Source: Candidatus Aenigmatarchaeota archaeon (lineage in GTDB: Archaea > Aenigmatarchaeota > Aenigmatarchaeia > CG10238-14). Taken from it: a DNA stretch of 62,283 nt. Below, piece by piece: positions 19,553 through 30,613 of this stretch. Numbering within the stretch: position 1 is the first letter of the stretch; every line of letters begins with the position of its first letter. The notes beneath the pieces are model-generated. The model made no database searches, was not told the origin of the DNA, and saw only the letters and a program-made list of their open reading frames with translations. Location of the stretch: positions 1 to 62,283 of the forward strand of contig JAHLMM010000002.1 in the NCBI GenBank assembly GCA_018920365.1. Direction: 5' to 3'. The translations under genes were made by a program, and so were the position numbers.

Positions 19553-21914
19553 AAGCATAAAACTAATTAATTGGAAATCGCATGAAGAGAGTTTTCTTGA
19601 ATTTTCAGGCGGTACAAACGTGCTAACAGGAAGTATAGGAGCTGGTAAAAGTTCTATTATGGATGCTATATGTTTTGCTTTATTTGGTACATTCCCATCA
19701 ATTCAATCCAAAAAAATAAAACTTGACGACGTTATAATGAGCAAACCAAAATTTACAAATGATGCTTCTGTCATATTAAATTTTGATTATGATGGGAAAG
19801 AATATACGATAGAAAGATACATAGAAAGAGGTAAAGGCACAACAAGCTCTGAAATAAGAGAAGGTGATAAGCTATTAGAAAAACCAAATTCCCAAAGAGT
19901 TACTGATATTGTTCAAAGAATATTAAAAATTGATTATGATCTTTTTAGCAAAGCAATATATTCCGAACAAAATTCAATTGATTATTTTTTGAAGCTTTCA
20001 AAAGGAGAACGAATGAAAAAAATTGACAACTTATTGAAAATAGATAAATTTGAAAAGGCAAGATCATCCCTTGTAACTTTGAGGAACAAACTAGCAAACA
20101 AAAAAATTACTATTGAAAAATATTCTATAGACGAAGATGAGGAAAAAATTGAAGAAAAAATTAAAAATTCCAACGAAATTATAAAGGAGAATTATGTTAA
20201 AATAGAAAAATTGAATGAGGAGAGAAATAAAGCAAATTTACAGTATCAAAAAATAAGTGAAGATATTGAAAAAATTGAAAATGACATAAAGAAAATGGAA
20301 ATTCTAAAGGAAAGAATAAATAATATGGATAATAATATAAGGGAAAACAAAAGAAGAATGGAAAAGATAAGAGAGAGTTTAAAGGGCTTGTCTACACACG
20401 ATATTTTAAACGAAATTAGCAAGTTGAAAGAAGCGATAAAAAATCTGGAAATTGAAAAAAGCGCTATGGAAAAAAATATAGAAATTATGCTTGTAGAAAA
20501 ATCTAAAAAAAATAGTGAAATTACTTTTTTATCAAAAAAGAACGATGAACTTGATAAAAAAATCAAAACTATTAAAGATGCAGAAGAAAAACTTAAACAA
20601 ATAAAAATAAAATACGATAATGATCCTCAGATAATTTTAAATAATGAAGAAAAAAAGCTTAGAGAATTTGAAACATCTATATCAATATTAGAATTCAGGC
20701 TTCATGATATTGAAGAATCTTCAAAAAAAATATCAGAAATATCTGGAAAGTGCCCTGTTTGTGATTCTGATATAAATGAAGACAAAAAGAAGCATCTTCT
20801 TCATATAAGGAGTGAAATGAAAATAGAAATTCAGAAAGAAATTCAAAAACTGAATAATGAAAAAAAATCAGCAGAAAACAAAATATTGCAGATAAAACTT
20901 GATATAAAAGAAATAGAAAAAATAAAATCTACCATAGAAAATGTAGAACCTATTATTAAAGAATACCAAGATAACGAAAATATAATAAAAAAATACAAAG
21001 ATGAAATAATAAAAATTGAAACTAATATTGATTCAGAAAAATCAAAGCTTGAAAAAAAATCAAATGAAATTGACATTATGAAGAGAAATTTTGTTCAACT
21101 GCAAAATTTAAGTGAAAAATTAAACGATTTGCAAGAATTAAAAAAATCAAACGAAAACATGCAGGTTGAAATGGACAATGCAAATAAAGAATACAAAAAT
21201 CTTTTTGAAAAATATAAAAATATTGATTTTGAAAAAATGAAAAATGAAAAGATTTCTTTTGCTATGAAAATTTCTGAAATAAACGTTGAGATAGAAAGAT
21301 CAAAAGAAAGGATAGAAAATAATGAAAAATTAATTGATGAATTGAAATTAAAATTGGAGAAAATCAGGAAAATAAAGTCAGAAATAATTAATATTCAAAA
21401 TTCTATAAAAAATTTAGATTTGTTTGAACTGGCTCTTGAAAGAACACAAAACCAATTAAGACAAGATTTTATTGAAACTGTAAACATCAAAATGTCTGAA
21501 ATATGGTCTGAAATATATCCTTATTCTGACTATATTGACATAAGGCTTGCTGTCGAAGATGACGATTATACCCTGCAACTTTCTGACTCCACTGGTCAAT
21601 GGATGGATGTTGATAGAGTATCAGGTGGTGAAAGAAGCATAGCTAGCTTGACATTGAGAATAGCATTTTCCCTTGTGCTCGTGCCTCATCTTAATTGGCT
21701 AATTCTTGATGAGCCCACACATAACCTAGATTCAAAATCAATAGAAAAATTAAATGAAGTTTTAAGAGATAGAATAAATGAATTTGTCCAGCAAGTTTTT
21801 ATAATAACACACGAAAAATCACTTGAATCTGCGGCAAGCGGAGAAATATATAATATAAAAAGAAACAAAGATAAAGATGAAGCCAGTGCTGTTGAAAGAA
21901 TAACAGAAATATAA
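19536..21914 (+). CDS. rad50: DNA double-strand break repair ATPase Rad50
   Basis: LTGSIGAGKSSIMDAICFALFG, zinc hook CPVC, VSGGERSIASL, LILDEPT. Confidence 0.93.
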   Translation: MKIVIKSIKLINWKSHEESFLEFSGGTNVLTGSIGAGKSSIMDAICFALFGTFPSIQSKKIKLDDVIMSKPKFTNDASVILNFDYDGKEYTIERYIERGKGTTSSEIREGDKLLEKPNSQRVTDIVQRILKIDYDLFSKAIYSEQNSIDYFLKLSKGERMKKIDNLLKIDKFEKARSSLVTLRNKLANKKITIEKYSIDEDEEKIEEKIKNSNEIIKENYVKIEKLNEERNKANLQYQKISEDIEKIENDIKKMEILKERINNMDNNIRENKRRMEKIRESLKGLSTHDILNEISKLKEAIKNLEIEKSAMEKNIEIMLVEKSKKNSEITFLSKKNDELDKKIKTIKDAEEKLKQIKIKYDNDPQIILNNEEKKLREFETSISILEFRLHDIEESSKKISEISGKCPVCDSDINEDKKKHLLHIRSEMKIEIQKEIQKLNNEKKSAENKILQIKLDIKEIEKIKSTIENVEPIIKEYQDNENIIKKYKDEIIKIETNIDSEKSKLEKKSNEIDIMKRNFVQLQNLSEKLNDLQELKKSNENMQVEMDNANKEYKNLFEKYKNIDFEKMKNEKISFAMKISEINVEIERSKERIENNEKLIDELKLKLEKIRKIKSEIINIQNSIKNLDLFELALERTQNQLRQDFIETVNIKMSEIWSEIYPYSDYIDIRLAVEDDDYTLQLSDSTGQWMDVDRVSGGERSIASLTLRIAFSLVLVPHLNWLILDEPTHNLDSKSIEKLNEVLRDRINEFVQQVFIITHEKSLESAASGEIYNIKRNKDKDEASAVERITEI

Positions 21915-21936
21915 ACTAGCTTGCAAATTAATAATT

Positions 21937-22515
21937 ATGAAGTATTTAATAATAATTCTTTTAATGCTTCCTTTAGTAAGTTCAGCTGAAGATTATAAAA
22001 TAAAATATTTTTTTTACCCCAAAGACATGACAATAAAATATGGAGAAACAAACGATACATTTACAATCATACAAAATCTGCATAATGAAACATTATATAA
22101 TGTTGAACTAAAATATCAACTGCCAAAAGGTTTTGTTATAAACCAAAAAATAATAGAAGAGCTAGAACCCAATCAAAGAAAATCATTGAGATTCAATATA
22201 ACTCCAAATGTACCAAATGGTGTTTATAATATAACTATATGGGCAGAAACGTCTCAAACAATAAGTGGAACAAAAGTTTCAAGCCCAAAATACACATTCA
22301 AAGTAAATGTTCATGGATATGTGAATGCAACCACAACCATACAAACAAACTCTACATTAAAAACAACAACAATAAATTCAACTTTTACTCAATTTAACAA
22401 AACCACAACAACAGATGTAGTCAAAGATCAAGGAAAAACTACGAATAAATTATTTTTTATAATACCTGCCATTATAGTTATAATACTTATTGGTTTTGTA
22501 CTGTTTTCAAGATAA
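21937..22515 (+). CDS. Secreted/anchored protein with Thr-rich stalk and C-terminal TM
   Basis: N-terminal signal peptide, NEW3-like beta domain, TTTT stalk, C-terminal hydrophobic segment. Confidence 0.7.
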   Translation: MKYLIIILLMLPLVSSAEDYKIKYFFYPKDMTIKYGETNDTFTIIQNLHNETLYNVELKYQLPKGFVINQKIIEELEPNQRKSLRFNITPNVPNGVYNITIWAETSQTISGTKVSSPKYTFKVNVHGYVNATTTIQTNSTLKTTTINSTFTQFNKTTTTDVVKDQGKTTNKLFFIIPAIIVIILIGFVLFSR

Positions 22516-24468
22516 TTAAATAGTTAGATTATGTAGTCCGTAATACAAAAGATGGGTGTTGTTTAAAGATGGTTGGTTGTCAATTTTAAAACTTGATGGA
22601 AAACCTTTTATTTTATTAGAAGAAAAATAGCTTGCATTGAAGTATAGATAATCTATATTCGTATCATCCTTAACATTGATGTCAATAGAGTCAAAATAGT
22701 CTTTATCTACAAAACTCTCAATACCTGAATTGCCCCTGCTCAAAAAATATTTACCTTCCATTCTGTCCAAAAAACTCGGCCCATTAAGACTAGGTGAATA
22801 ATAACCACTATTGTAATATTTTAGAATGTTGTCTATATACCATACTCTTCCATTTTCAGCATCTAGAAGAATGTTATTTCCATCAGAAATTTGATACTTT
22901 ACACTAGCATTTTCACAAAATGGTATACTAACTGAATAATTTATATCTTCAGGACTTATTACTCCAAGAAATTGATTCACTAAATTTGAATCTGCTATAT
23001 ATGGATTAGGCAAATACAATATTTTTTGAGACTTGTTGCCAACTTGATTTATTTGATTATAATCATAACCATAAAATATTTGTCCATAAGCCCAATTGTT
23101 GGATGGACTGCACTCAAACAGAACAAAAGTAAAATTGTTCAAATATTTTGATTTCTTAATTATTTTTGTTGCTTTACCTTCTGTGCTTAAAACATATAAC
23201 GGATCTTCAAAACCTTCTATTGATACTGTTTTTGAAAAATTATGAACCCTGTTTATACTAGCAACCCCGTTTCTGTCAGTGATATTGATTAAAGCAGAAC
23301 CTCTTGCAACTAAATTAAAACTATCATATTGCTCTATGTTTAATGATAAAAACGATATAGTTATATTGTAGTTTTTTGATTGGCCAACATAATTTATTCT
23401 ATTTGACCAATCAACAATTGTTGAATTTTGCATAAGTTGCTTTTCCTGGCCATTTATAGTGCCGTAAAATACAAGTTCCTTTATTTTTTCTTCTGGATTA
23501 TTTAAAGGCTCTCCGCTTGTTACTATATCGCTTATTGCTGTGCTTATTGCTCTTTTAGTTATTATATCAACAGCCTTGTCAAGATCAAAAACTATACTTT
23601 CATATAAATTATTCATATCGTTTATCCTATTCTCAATAAAACCCTTCTGATAATTTTTGTAATATATGCTTTTCTGAAGTATTAACAAACTAATTAATGC
23701 TAGAGACACTATTACCAGACTAAAGCCGAACAAAATACCCTTGGATCTTATTTTTCTAACAATAAAAAATGCGATCAATGCAGCAGATATCAAAAAAATA
23801 AATTGATAATTTGGTTTTTCTTTGCAATTAAATTCATGCTTTTCAATTATCTTACTGTTTTGATCAACTAAAACACCCTCGCCTACTGGACAATTAAATG
23901 TTATGTTCCAAATTATTTGTCTAGTACCGTCCTCATCAACTTTTACTATTTTATTGACAAAATTAGGTCTTGATTCTATATCCAAATAATCTTTTGCTGC
24001 TTCAACTGCTTCTTCCTCAGTTATACCTTCTGTTATAACTTCATCCTCACTAAAATAATATCTCAAATTGCCGACAGCATATATTTGACCATCTGAAGTC
24101 ATAATAACAGTTGTGTGTGTATCCAAAATAGGTAAACCTTCAAACATTTGACCTTGATATACAATAACCCATGAATATTTTTTTTCAATATCTAAAATTT
24201 TTGCTGAATCAGTATAATTAAGAGTTTCTACACCAAAAAACTTGGAATTTGATTTAAGAAAATTATTGGCGATCTCTATTGCCTGCTCTCTACTTACTTC
24301 ATTTGAAACTTCTTGCGGTCTTTGTTTTGCTGCCGATGAAATATAACCCCATTCATATGTTTCAACAGCCCATTCATAACCATTTATCTGTTTAAATTGT
24401 TCATCAATAGATTGTGCTAAAACAGAACTAAAGACTAATAAAATCAAAATTAATTTTAATTTTCCCAT
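22516..24468 (-). CDS. Membrane protein with PepSY-like N-terminal domain
   Basis: Start placed at MGKLKLILILLVFSSVLAQS; 'EEEAVEAAKDYLDI...DGTRQIIWNITF'; central TM segments. Confidence 0.7.
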   Translation of the reverse strand: MGKLKLILILLVFSSVLAQSIDEQFKQINGYEWAVETYEWGYISSAAKQRPQEVSNEVSREQAIEIANNFLKSNSKFFGVETLNYTDSAKILDIEKKYSWVIVYQGQMFEGLPILDTHTTVIMTSDGQIYAVGNLRYYFSEDEVITEGITEEEAVEAAKDYLDIESRPNFVNKIVKVDEDGTRQIIWNITFNCPVGEGVLVDQNSKIIEKHEFNCKEKPNYQFIFLISAALIAFFIVRKIRSKGILFGFSLVIVSLALISLLILQKSIYYKNYQKGFIENRINDMNNLYESIVFDLDKAVDIITKRAISTAISDIVTSGEPLNNPEEKIKELVFYGTINGQEKQLMQNSTIVDWSNRINYVGQSKNYNITISFLSLNIEQYDSFNLVARGSALINITDRNGVASINRVHNFSKTVSIEGFEDPLYVLSTEGKATKIIKKSKYLNNFTFVLFECSPSNNWAYGQIFYGYDYNQINQVGNKSQKILYLPNPYIADSNLVNQFLGVISPEDINYSVSIPFCENASVKYQISDGNNILLDAENGRVWYIDNILKYYNSGYYSPSLNGPSFLDRMEGKYFLSRGNSGIESFVDKDYFDSIDINVKDDTNIDYLYFNASYFSSNKIKGFPSSFKIDNQPSLNNTHLLYYGLHNLTI

Positions 24469-27047
24469 ACAGCCACCTTTACAAGAGCCGGACCCCACAA
24501 CCATTTTATACCACTTATACTTTCTTGTTTTACGTCTATATTATTTCTTTCAATTTCAACAAAATTGCCTATTTGATATCTTAATCTATTTAATGCATCA
24601 TCAATGGCTGCTTCCGAAGAATTAAATGCATTTCCATAGCCCACTATACCATTGACAACAACATCATAAATAACTTTATCATCACCAGAGCCGCCTGTTG
24701 TGTTTGTTGAAGAAAGACCTGTGCCTACTGCAATATAATTTGTTGTGTTTGGTTTTAACATATATGGCGGTATCATAACAACAAATGGATCGCCTAGAGA
24801 TTGATATGGAACTATATAATCTTTGAGCATAAATACACTATTCCAATTGTTATCACTTTTTACAAAAACCTTGTCTGTCCAAAATTCAGATGAATATGAT
24901 GTCACTTTAGCAGAATTTACTCTTAATACATTAGGTATGTAAAAACCACCGGAAACAAACGTTGTGTTTGATGTATAACCAGTCATGCTTTCTATTTTGT
25001 CGCTTTCAATTGTTAAAGTAATTTCTCCATACTTTAAAGGTTCGTTTACATTTGTATAATTAAAGGCAATATAAGAGTCTGGATATAATACATTGTCAAG
25101 GGTTATGTTTCCCGTGATATTTACTCTTTGCGTGTCATAGCTTAAACTCACAATCTCGCCTGCAATACTTCTATATATATTCATTAACTCTGTTGTGTTC
25201 GAGCTACTGAAATATTTGCCTCCACCACAATTTGCAATTTCATTCAATGTATAATTACTCATTGGACATGAAGAAACAGGTCCAAAACCAATGCTATATA
25301 CTGTTATGCTATTATTTTTAGCTCTGCACGCTTCGTTTATAGAATCATTAGCAGCTCTTTCTGATATCCAATCACCACATGTAGAATACAAACATCCGCC
25401 ACCTGCACAATATGTTGTATATGGGCATATTCTTGGTATGCAACCTAAAGTTGAATTTTGACTAGAAGGATTGCATTGAACATTAGCTAAACCATCTGTC
25501 ATTAAAACAATAAATTTGCTTCTTGATGAATTGCTTTGATCCAAAAGTATTTTTATTGCTTGACGAAGAGATCCACAAATACCAGTAGCACCTGAAACTG
25601 AATAACTGTTTATCTGATTAATAAGCTGAGTAGAATTGGAAGTTAGGTTATCATAAGACACTAACATTTGACTACTTGATGTAGGTATTGAACTTGGATT
25701 ACCACTGTATCCTACTAGGCCGACTCTGTTGCCGGAAACATTTAGAATAATATTCACAAATTCTTTATCCAAACATTTTGCCAGACTTATTCTGTTTATA
25801 TCACTAGAATTTATCTGACTGCAATCTCTATTGACACCGTTATTATTGCTATCAAGCCTCCAATTCATACTTCCTGATAAATCTGTTATTAAAATTACAT
25901 CTGCCTTACCCCCAACACTTTCTTGAAAAGCTTCTGTTCCTATTCTTATAGGTACAGTCTTATTACTCAAAAAAGCATAATCTAGTTGCGATGATAGATT
26001 TTGTGTGCCAAGCTTAACTGAAACTGTTGTTTGATTACTTCTCCAAACAGTTTTATTGCCAACAGTCATAAAAACAGTATAGTTTGATTTATAATGCATA
26101 TAAATTTCCAACTCATTTAAATTACCTGGAATATCAAAAGATGAATAAATATTTATTACACCTTTTATGCCTGGAAAGTTATACTTGTTTGTTTCATTAG
26201 AAATTAGTTGGCTTGTGTTATAATTAACTCTGATGAACCCGCCGCCAACAAAATTATTTTTTTGACTTGAAAAATTTATATTAAAAGTATTGTTGTTTGA
26301 CAAATAGTCACAATAATTTTTGTTAAATGTTTGATTGCAAACAATCCATTTTGATGGAATTAAGCTAGAATTCGTTACATTATAAATACCGCTAAAGTTC
26401 CCGTTTATATAAAAAGTGAAATTGTTTCCAAATACGCCCTCGACATACAAACTGTTTATTTTTGTATCAGTCGGCAGAATCATGAGTTTAGTTATATTAC
26501 CATCTCCTTCATATCCACCAAAGAATGAATATTCGCTGGTAGTTTTGTTTTTAATAGAAGTAACAAATGCTCTTGCTATATATCCATAAGAAGGCTTACC
26601 TAATTCATATCCCGTTTCTATTCTGCTTGAAACTGCAAGAGGCTTGTCCTTTAATTCGCAAGATGAATATATCAATTCATCATCAATATACAATGCAACG
26701 CACTCATCAAAATTACTTAAAATTTCTTTTGATATGTTTTGAGCTATAGTTTTGTTATCTGAAAACCAAAAACTTGATATCAAATCTAGTATGTTCTTAT
26801 CCATATCTGCATCAGAAATTACATCTGAAGTTAAAAGGTTTGAAATTGTAATAGAATCTACTTCATATGCTTTTAAATTAGATAAAACTTTAATTATGTC
26901 GTCAGATATTAGAATATTCTTTTCATATATTTTTTCGTTAACAAAAGATTCTGGCTTTAGGCTTTGAAATATAACGGCTGCAAGTATAACTATTGTTATA
27001 CTCAATAATATGTCTAAAGTAAATATAACGCCTTTGCTCATCTCCAC
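24456..27047 (-). CDS. VWA-domain surface protein with pilin-like N-terminus
   Basis: VILITDLSGSMNW (MIDAS DxSxS), IVLMTDG; N-terminal MSKGVIFTLDILLSITIVILAAVIFQSL. Confidence 0.8.
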   Translation of the reverse strand: MEMSKGVIFTLDILLSITIVILAAVIFQSLKPESFVNEKIYEKNILISDDIIKVLSNLKAYEVDSITISNLLTSDVISDADMDKNILDLISSFWFSDNKTIAQNISKEILSNFDECVALYIDDELIYSSCELKDKPLAVSSRIETGYELGKPSYGYIARAFVTSIKNKTTSEYSFFGGYEGDGNITKLMILPTDTKINSLYVEGVFGNNFTFYINGNFSGIYNVTNSSLIPSKWIVCNQTFNKNYCDYLSNNNTFNINFSSQKNNFVGGGFIRVNYNTSQLISNETNKYNFPGIKGVINIYSSFDIPGNLNELEIYMHYKSNYTVFMTVGNKTVWRSNQTTVSVKLGTQNLSSQLDYAFLSNKTVPIRIGTEAFQESVGGKADVILITDLSGSMNWRLDSNNNGVNRDCSQINSSDINRISLAKCLDKEFVNIILNVSGNRVGLVGYSGNPSSIPTSSSQMLVSYDNLTSNSTQLINQINSYSVSGATGICGSLRQAIKILLDQSNSSRSKFIVLMTDGLANVQCNPSSQNSTLGCIPRICPYTTYCAGGGCLYSTCGDWISERAANDSINEACRAKNNSITVYSIGFGPVSSCPMSNYTLNEIANCGGGKYFSSSNTTELMNIYRSIAGEIVSLSYDTQRVNITGNITLDNVLYPDSYIAFNYTNVNEPLKYGEITLTIESDKIESMTGYTSNTTFVSGGFYIPNVLRVNSAKVTSYSSEFWTDKVFVKSDNNWNSVFMLKDYIVPYQSLGDPFVVMIPPYMLKPNTTNYIAVGTGLSSTNTTGGSGDDKVIYDVVVNGIVGYGNAFNSSEAAIDDALNRLRYQIGNFVEIERNNIDVKQESISGIKWLWGPALVKVAVWEN

Positions 27048-27508
27048 ACCACTAAATCCAAAAAGACTATTTTTCCGTTTATTATAGAAGCTCTTTTTAT
27101 TTTAACTGCTTCTATCGATGTTGAAAAATCCTTACCAAACTCATAAAATGTATTATTTGATTTATCATAAATTTTAAAGTAAAAATCATAATAATCCAAA
27201 CCAAGTAAATTCTTGACTCTATAATATCCGAATGAATTAAGCATGTAAATTTTGGTTTGATTTAATCTATTATCATTCATCAACCCAATGCTAACAATAT
27301 GAGTCTCATTCCAGTATTTTGGTGCACCTTCTGAAAGCAGGATATTTGAAGCCAAAAAAGCAGAATCAACCATGCTACTTATTCTTCTTTCTTCGTCTAT
27401 TTTTTGAGACAAATTTGTCCAGTACAAATATATTATGGAAATAACAAGGACAAAAATTATTGAGGCAATGATAAAATCTGATGATATAACTTGGGATTTA
27501 GTTAACAT
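27038..27508 (-). CDS. Pilin-like membrane-anchored protein
   Basis: MLTKSQVISSDFIIASIIFVLVISIIYLY N-terminus; start chosen at internal ATG. Confidence 0.6.
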   Translation of the reverse strand: MLTKSQVISSDFIIASIIFVLVISIIYLYWTNLSQKIDEERRISSMVDSAFLASNILLSEGAPKYWNETHIVSIGLMNDNRLNQTKIYMLNSFGYYRVKNLLGLDYYDFYFKIYDKSNNTFYEFGKDFSTSIEAVKIKRASIINGKIVFLDLVVWR

Positions 27509-27881
27509 AAATTGTGCCTCCAACATTCTTTATTCTATTAAAATCCTTTGTAAAATTACCAACAACATCTCTTGTTATTATGGTTTTATACATACTCCAT
27601 TTTCCATAAACCAAGATTATTTCGTTTCCATGTATTTCCATATTGTACTGACTTAATGTAGTATAGATATTCATGTTAAATGATCTCTCATACCCATCAC
27701 CAGCTTTAACAGCAGCATTTATCTCAAAGCTTGCAGCATCTAAAAGATCTTTTAGCTCATTCTCTGTCTTTATATTAATCAATTCTGCTTGTTTTGAGTA
27801 GGAAGAATACAGAAAAATGCTGATAATTACTAATAGCAATGATGTCAACACTACAAATTCTATGCCCATTTGAGCTTTCAT
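27498..27881 (-). CDS. Minor pilin (class III signal peptide)
   Basis: MKAQMGIEFVVLTSLLLVIISIFLY. Confidence 0.75.
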   Translation of the reverse strand: MKAQMGIEFVVLTSLLLVIISIFLYSSYSKQAELINIKTENELKDLLDAASFEINAAVKAGDGYERSFNMNIYTTLSQYNMEIHGNEIILVYGKWSMYKTIITRDVVGNFTKDFNRIKNVGGTIYVN

Positions 27882-28285
27882 GAAACCACACTTATGTTTA
27901 CACCATTATCGATAGCTTGAATTAAAAGATAGTAATAGCCTTCTCTTTCTGTAATATTACCATAAAGATTTGCAATAGAATAATCAACTACTTCTTGATA
28001 TGATGACCCCATATCTAATCTTATTATGATCGAATTATTAGTAAAATAGATTTTTTCAACATCAGCTGGTATATAGACTTGAATTATATTCTTTGCTGGT
28101 TCACCTTGGGAAAAAACCCAATCTGATATTGAAACAATTTTGCTTGCAGCTGTCTTTGCAGAAGATAGTTTATTTTCATTCCTATAAGATATATACAGAT
28201 CATTAAGGTAAACAATCATTGGTATCAATATAAACAAACCTATAGTAATTATAGCAATATACTCTATAGCAGATTGTGCTTTCAT
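27878..28285 (-). CDS. Minor pilin (class III signal peptide)
   Basis: MKAQSAIEYIAIITIGLFILIPMIVYL. Confidence 0.8.
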   Translation of the reverse strand: MKAQSAIEYIAIITIGLFILIPMIVYLNDLYISYRNENKLSSAKTAASKIVSISDWVFSQGEPAKNIIQVYIPADVEKIYFTNNSIIIRLDMGSSYQEVVDYSIANLYGNITEREGYYYLLIQAIDNGVNISVVS

Positions 28286-28349
28286 ATTATCAATATTATT
28301 TTAGAAATAATTATTATTATATAGAAAAACAGATATTTTATTAGATTTT

Positions 28350-29108
28350 ATGAAGAAAACACACAAAATATCAAAATTTGTAAAAAAAATGAAAAAAAAG
28401 AAGAACAGACATATTCTTCACGAAGTAGTCAAAACTGAGATTGAAAGAAATTATGTAGATATTGAAACGCCGATCAAAAATATAATGAGTACAAACCTCA
28501 AAGTTGTTGAAGTTGGAAAAAATCTAAGAGAAGTAATAGAGCTTTTGGGGGATTTTGAAATAACTGGTGTTCCTGTTAGAAATGGTAACAAAGTTGTCGG
28601 TGTTATAAGCGATACAGATATAATGAGAGTTATGCAGGAAAGAGGGTTACTTGATCCAAAAAAAGACACAGTTAATTTAAGCGGTTTGGAAAAGATCAAA
28701 GTCGAAGAAGTCATGAGCAAACCGCCTATAACAATTTATCAAAACGAAAAGATTACTGATGCTAGTGATCTCATGATAAAACATAAAATTGACAGACTGA
28801 TTGTAGTTGATGAAAACAATAAAACAGTGGGTATTGTCACAAGAGAAGATGTGGTTAAAGGTTTAACAAGTGAATTTTTCTTAAAGTCATTGAAAAAATC
28901 AGGAGAAAACACTATAAATAGCAATGTTGATTTAATGCTATCGATTCTAAGAAAGAAGAATCAAGTAAGTATAAAAGAGCTTTCAAAAGAAATGAAAATG
29001 AATATAAAAGATTTGGAAGATTTGATAAAAATCTTGGAAAATAAAGGGCTTGTAGAAATAGTATATCCTTTGTTAGGTTGGCCAAAAGTTAAAATGGTGA
29101 AAAAATGA
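28350..29108 (+). CDS. Tandem CBS domain protein with C-terminal winged-HTH-like region
   Basis: TNLKVVEVGKNLREVIELLGDFEITGVPVRNGNKVVGVISDTDIMRV and VGIVTREDVVKGL; C-terminal 'KNQVSIKELSKEMKMNIKDLEDLIKILENKGLVEI'. Confidence 0.85.
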   Translation: MKKTHKISKFVKKMKKKKNRHILHEVVKTEIERNYVDIETPIKNIMSTNLKVVEVGKNLREVIELLGDFEITGVPVRNGNKVVGVISDTDIMRVMQERGLLDPKKDTVNLSGLEKIKVEEVMSKPPITIYQNEKITDASDLMIKHKIDRLIVVDENNKTVGIVTREDVVKGLTSEFFLKSLKKSGENTINSNVDLMLSILRKKNQVSIKELSKEMKMNIKDLEDLIKILENKGLVEIVYPLLGWPKVKMVKK

Positions 29109-30613
29109 GCAAGCTAATTGATAGTTATAACATATATTCAAACAAAGTCCTAGCAAGCATAGAAATTATCAAAAAACCAGAAGAGTTTGTACCAATTTAT
29201 AATTTGATAAAACCTACAATAGAACCTGGAACTCTAGTAATCATGGAAGAGATAAAAGAAAGGCTTGTAAGCGAATTGCAGATAAAAGTTTCAGAATTAA
29301 TAGATCCTTCATCAATAGAAGAGTTGAAGAAAAAATTCTATACTAAATCATTGCAGCTTATAAACAAACTTTTGCCTAATCTTGCAATTGAAAAAAAAGA
29401 GTTTATGTCGGGAATACTTGTGAATGAAATGCTTGGTTTAGGTGACATTGAAATATTGCTTTCTGATCCTAATCTGGAAGAGATTGTTATAAACAGCTCT
29501 AAAGAACCTGTCTGGGTTTATCATAAAAAATATGGTTGGTTGAAAACAAGCTTAATTTTAAAAGATGAACAGCAAATCCAGAATTATGCTTCAAATATTG
29601 GTAGAAAGGTTGGAAGGCAAATAAGCATATTAAACCCTTTATTGGATGCACATTTAACATCTGGTGATAGAGTTAACGCAACATTGTTTCCAATATCAAC
29701 AACAGGAAATACAATAACAATTAGAATGTTTAGAAGAAATCCATGGACTATTACAGATCTTATAGTAAATAAAACAACTGACATAGATATAATATCGCTG
29801 TTATGGCTTGCCATAGAATATGAAATGAATGTTGTAATATCAGGCGGTACTGGATCGGGTAAGACAAGTTTTTTAAATGCTTTGATGTTTTTTGTACCCC
29901 CAAATAATAGGATAATAAGCATAGAAGATACAAGGGAATTAAGACTGCCTGATTTCTTACATTGGGTTCCTTTGACTACAAGAGAGCCAAATGCTGAGGG
30001 AAAGGGTGAAGTTGATATGCTTGATCTGCTCGTCAACAGTTTGAGAATGAGGCCTGATAGAATAGTTGTAGGTGAGATAAGAAAAGAGAGACAAGCAGAG
30101 GTTTTATTTGAAGCTATGCACACAGGCCACAGTGTTTATTCAACTGTACATGCAGATACAGCGGAACAAACATATAAAAGATTAACAAACCCGCCGATTA
30201 ACATACCAGAAGCTTTGTTGGATGCACTTGACTTGGCTATTGTTATGTATAGAGATAGAAGAACTGGTAAGAGAAGAGTTTATCAAATAGCAGAATTTTC
30301 ACCAGAATCAAAAAACAAAGTAGATGTTTTATTTTCTTGGAATGCTGCTAAGGATAATTTTGTAAGAAACCAGAAAAAGTTTAGATTTTTAGAAAAGATA
30401 AAAATGCATACAGGAATGTCAAATTCTGATATTGAAAAAACTTTGAAAGAAAGAAGCAAAATATTAAACTGGATGGTAAAAAACAAGGTAACCAATGTAA
30501 ATGGTGTTGGAAAGATAATTGCTGAATATTATATGGATCCTAAAAACATTTTGAAAATAGCTGAAAAAAATGAAAACCCAGACAAAATAATACCAAAAGA
30601 ATGGTTAAAATGA
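29105..30613 (+). CDS. Type IV pilus/Tad secretion ATPase (TadA/FlaI/GspE family)
   Basis: VVISGGTGSGKTSFLNAL, IISIEDTRELRLP, SLRMRPDRIVVGEIRKERQAEVLFEAMHTGHSVYSTVHAD. Confidence 0.93.
   Translation: MSKLIDSYNIYSNKVLASIEIIKKPEEFVPIYNLIKPTIEPGTLVIMEEIKERLVSELQIKVSELIDPSSIEELKKKFYTKSLQLINKLLPNLAIEKKEFMSGILVNEMLGLGDIEILLSDPNLEEIVINSSKEPVWVYHKKYGWLKTSLILKDEQQIQNYASNIGRKVGRQISILNPLLDAHLTSGDRVNATLFPISTTGNTITIRMFRRNPWTITDLIVNKTTDIDIISLLWLAIEYEMNVVISGGTGSGKTSFLNALMFFVPPNNRIISIEDTRELRLPDFLHWVPLTTREPNAEGKGEVDMLDLLVNSLRMRPDRIVVGEIRKERQAEVLFEAMHTGHSVYSTVHADTAEQTYKRLTNPPINIPEALLDALDLAIVMYRDRRTGKRRVYQIAEFSPESKNKVDVLFSWNAAKDNFVRNQKKFRFLEKIKMHTGMSNSDIEKTLKERSKILNWMVKNKVTNVNGVGKIIAEYYMDPKNILKIAEKNENPDKIIPKEWLK

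Noticed and set aside
20246-21076. Antisense ORFs within rad50 and other genes (Ser/Phe/Ile-rich)
   Set aside because: Typical shadow ORFs opposite Lys/Glu-rich coding sequence; no motifs or start signals.
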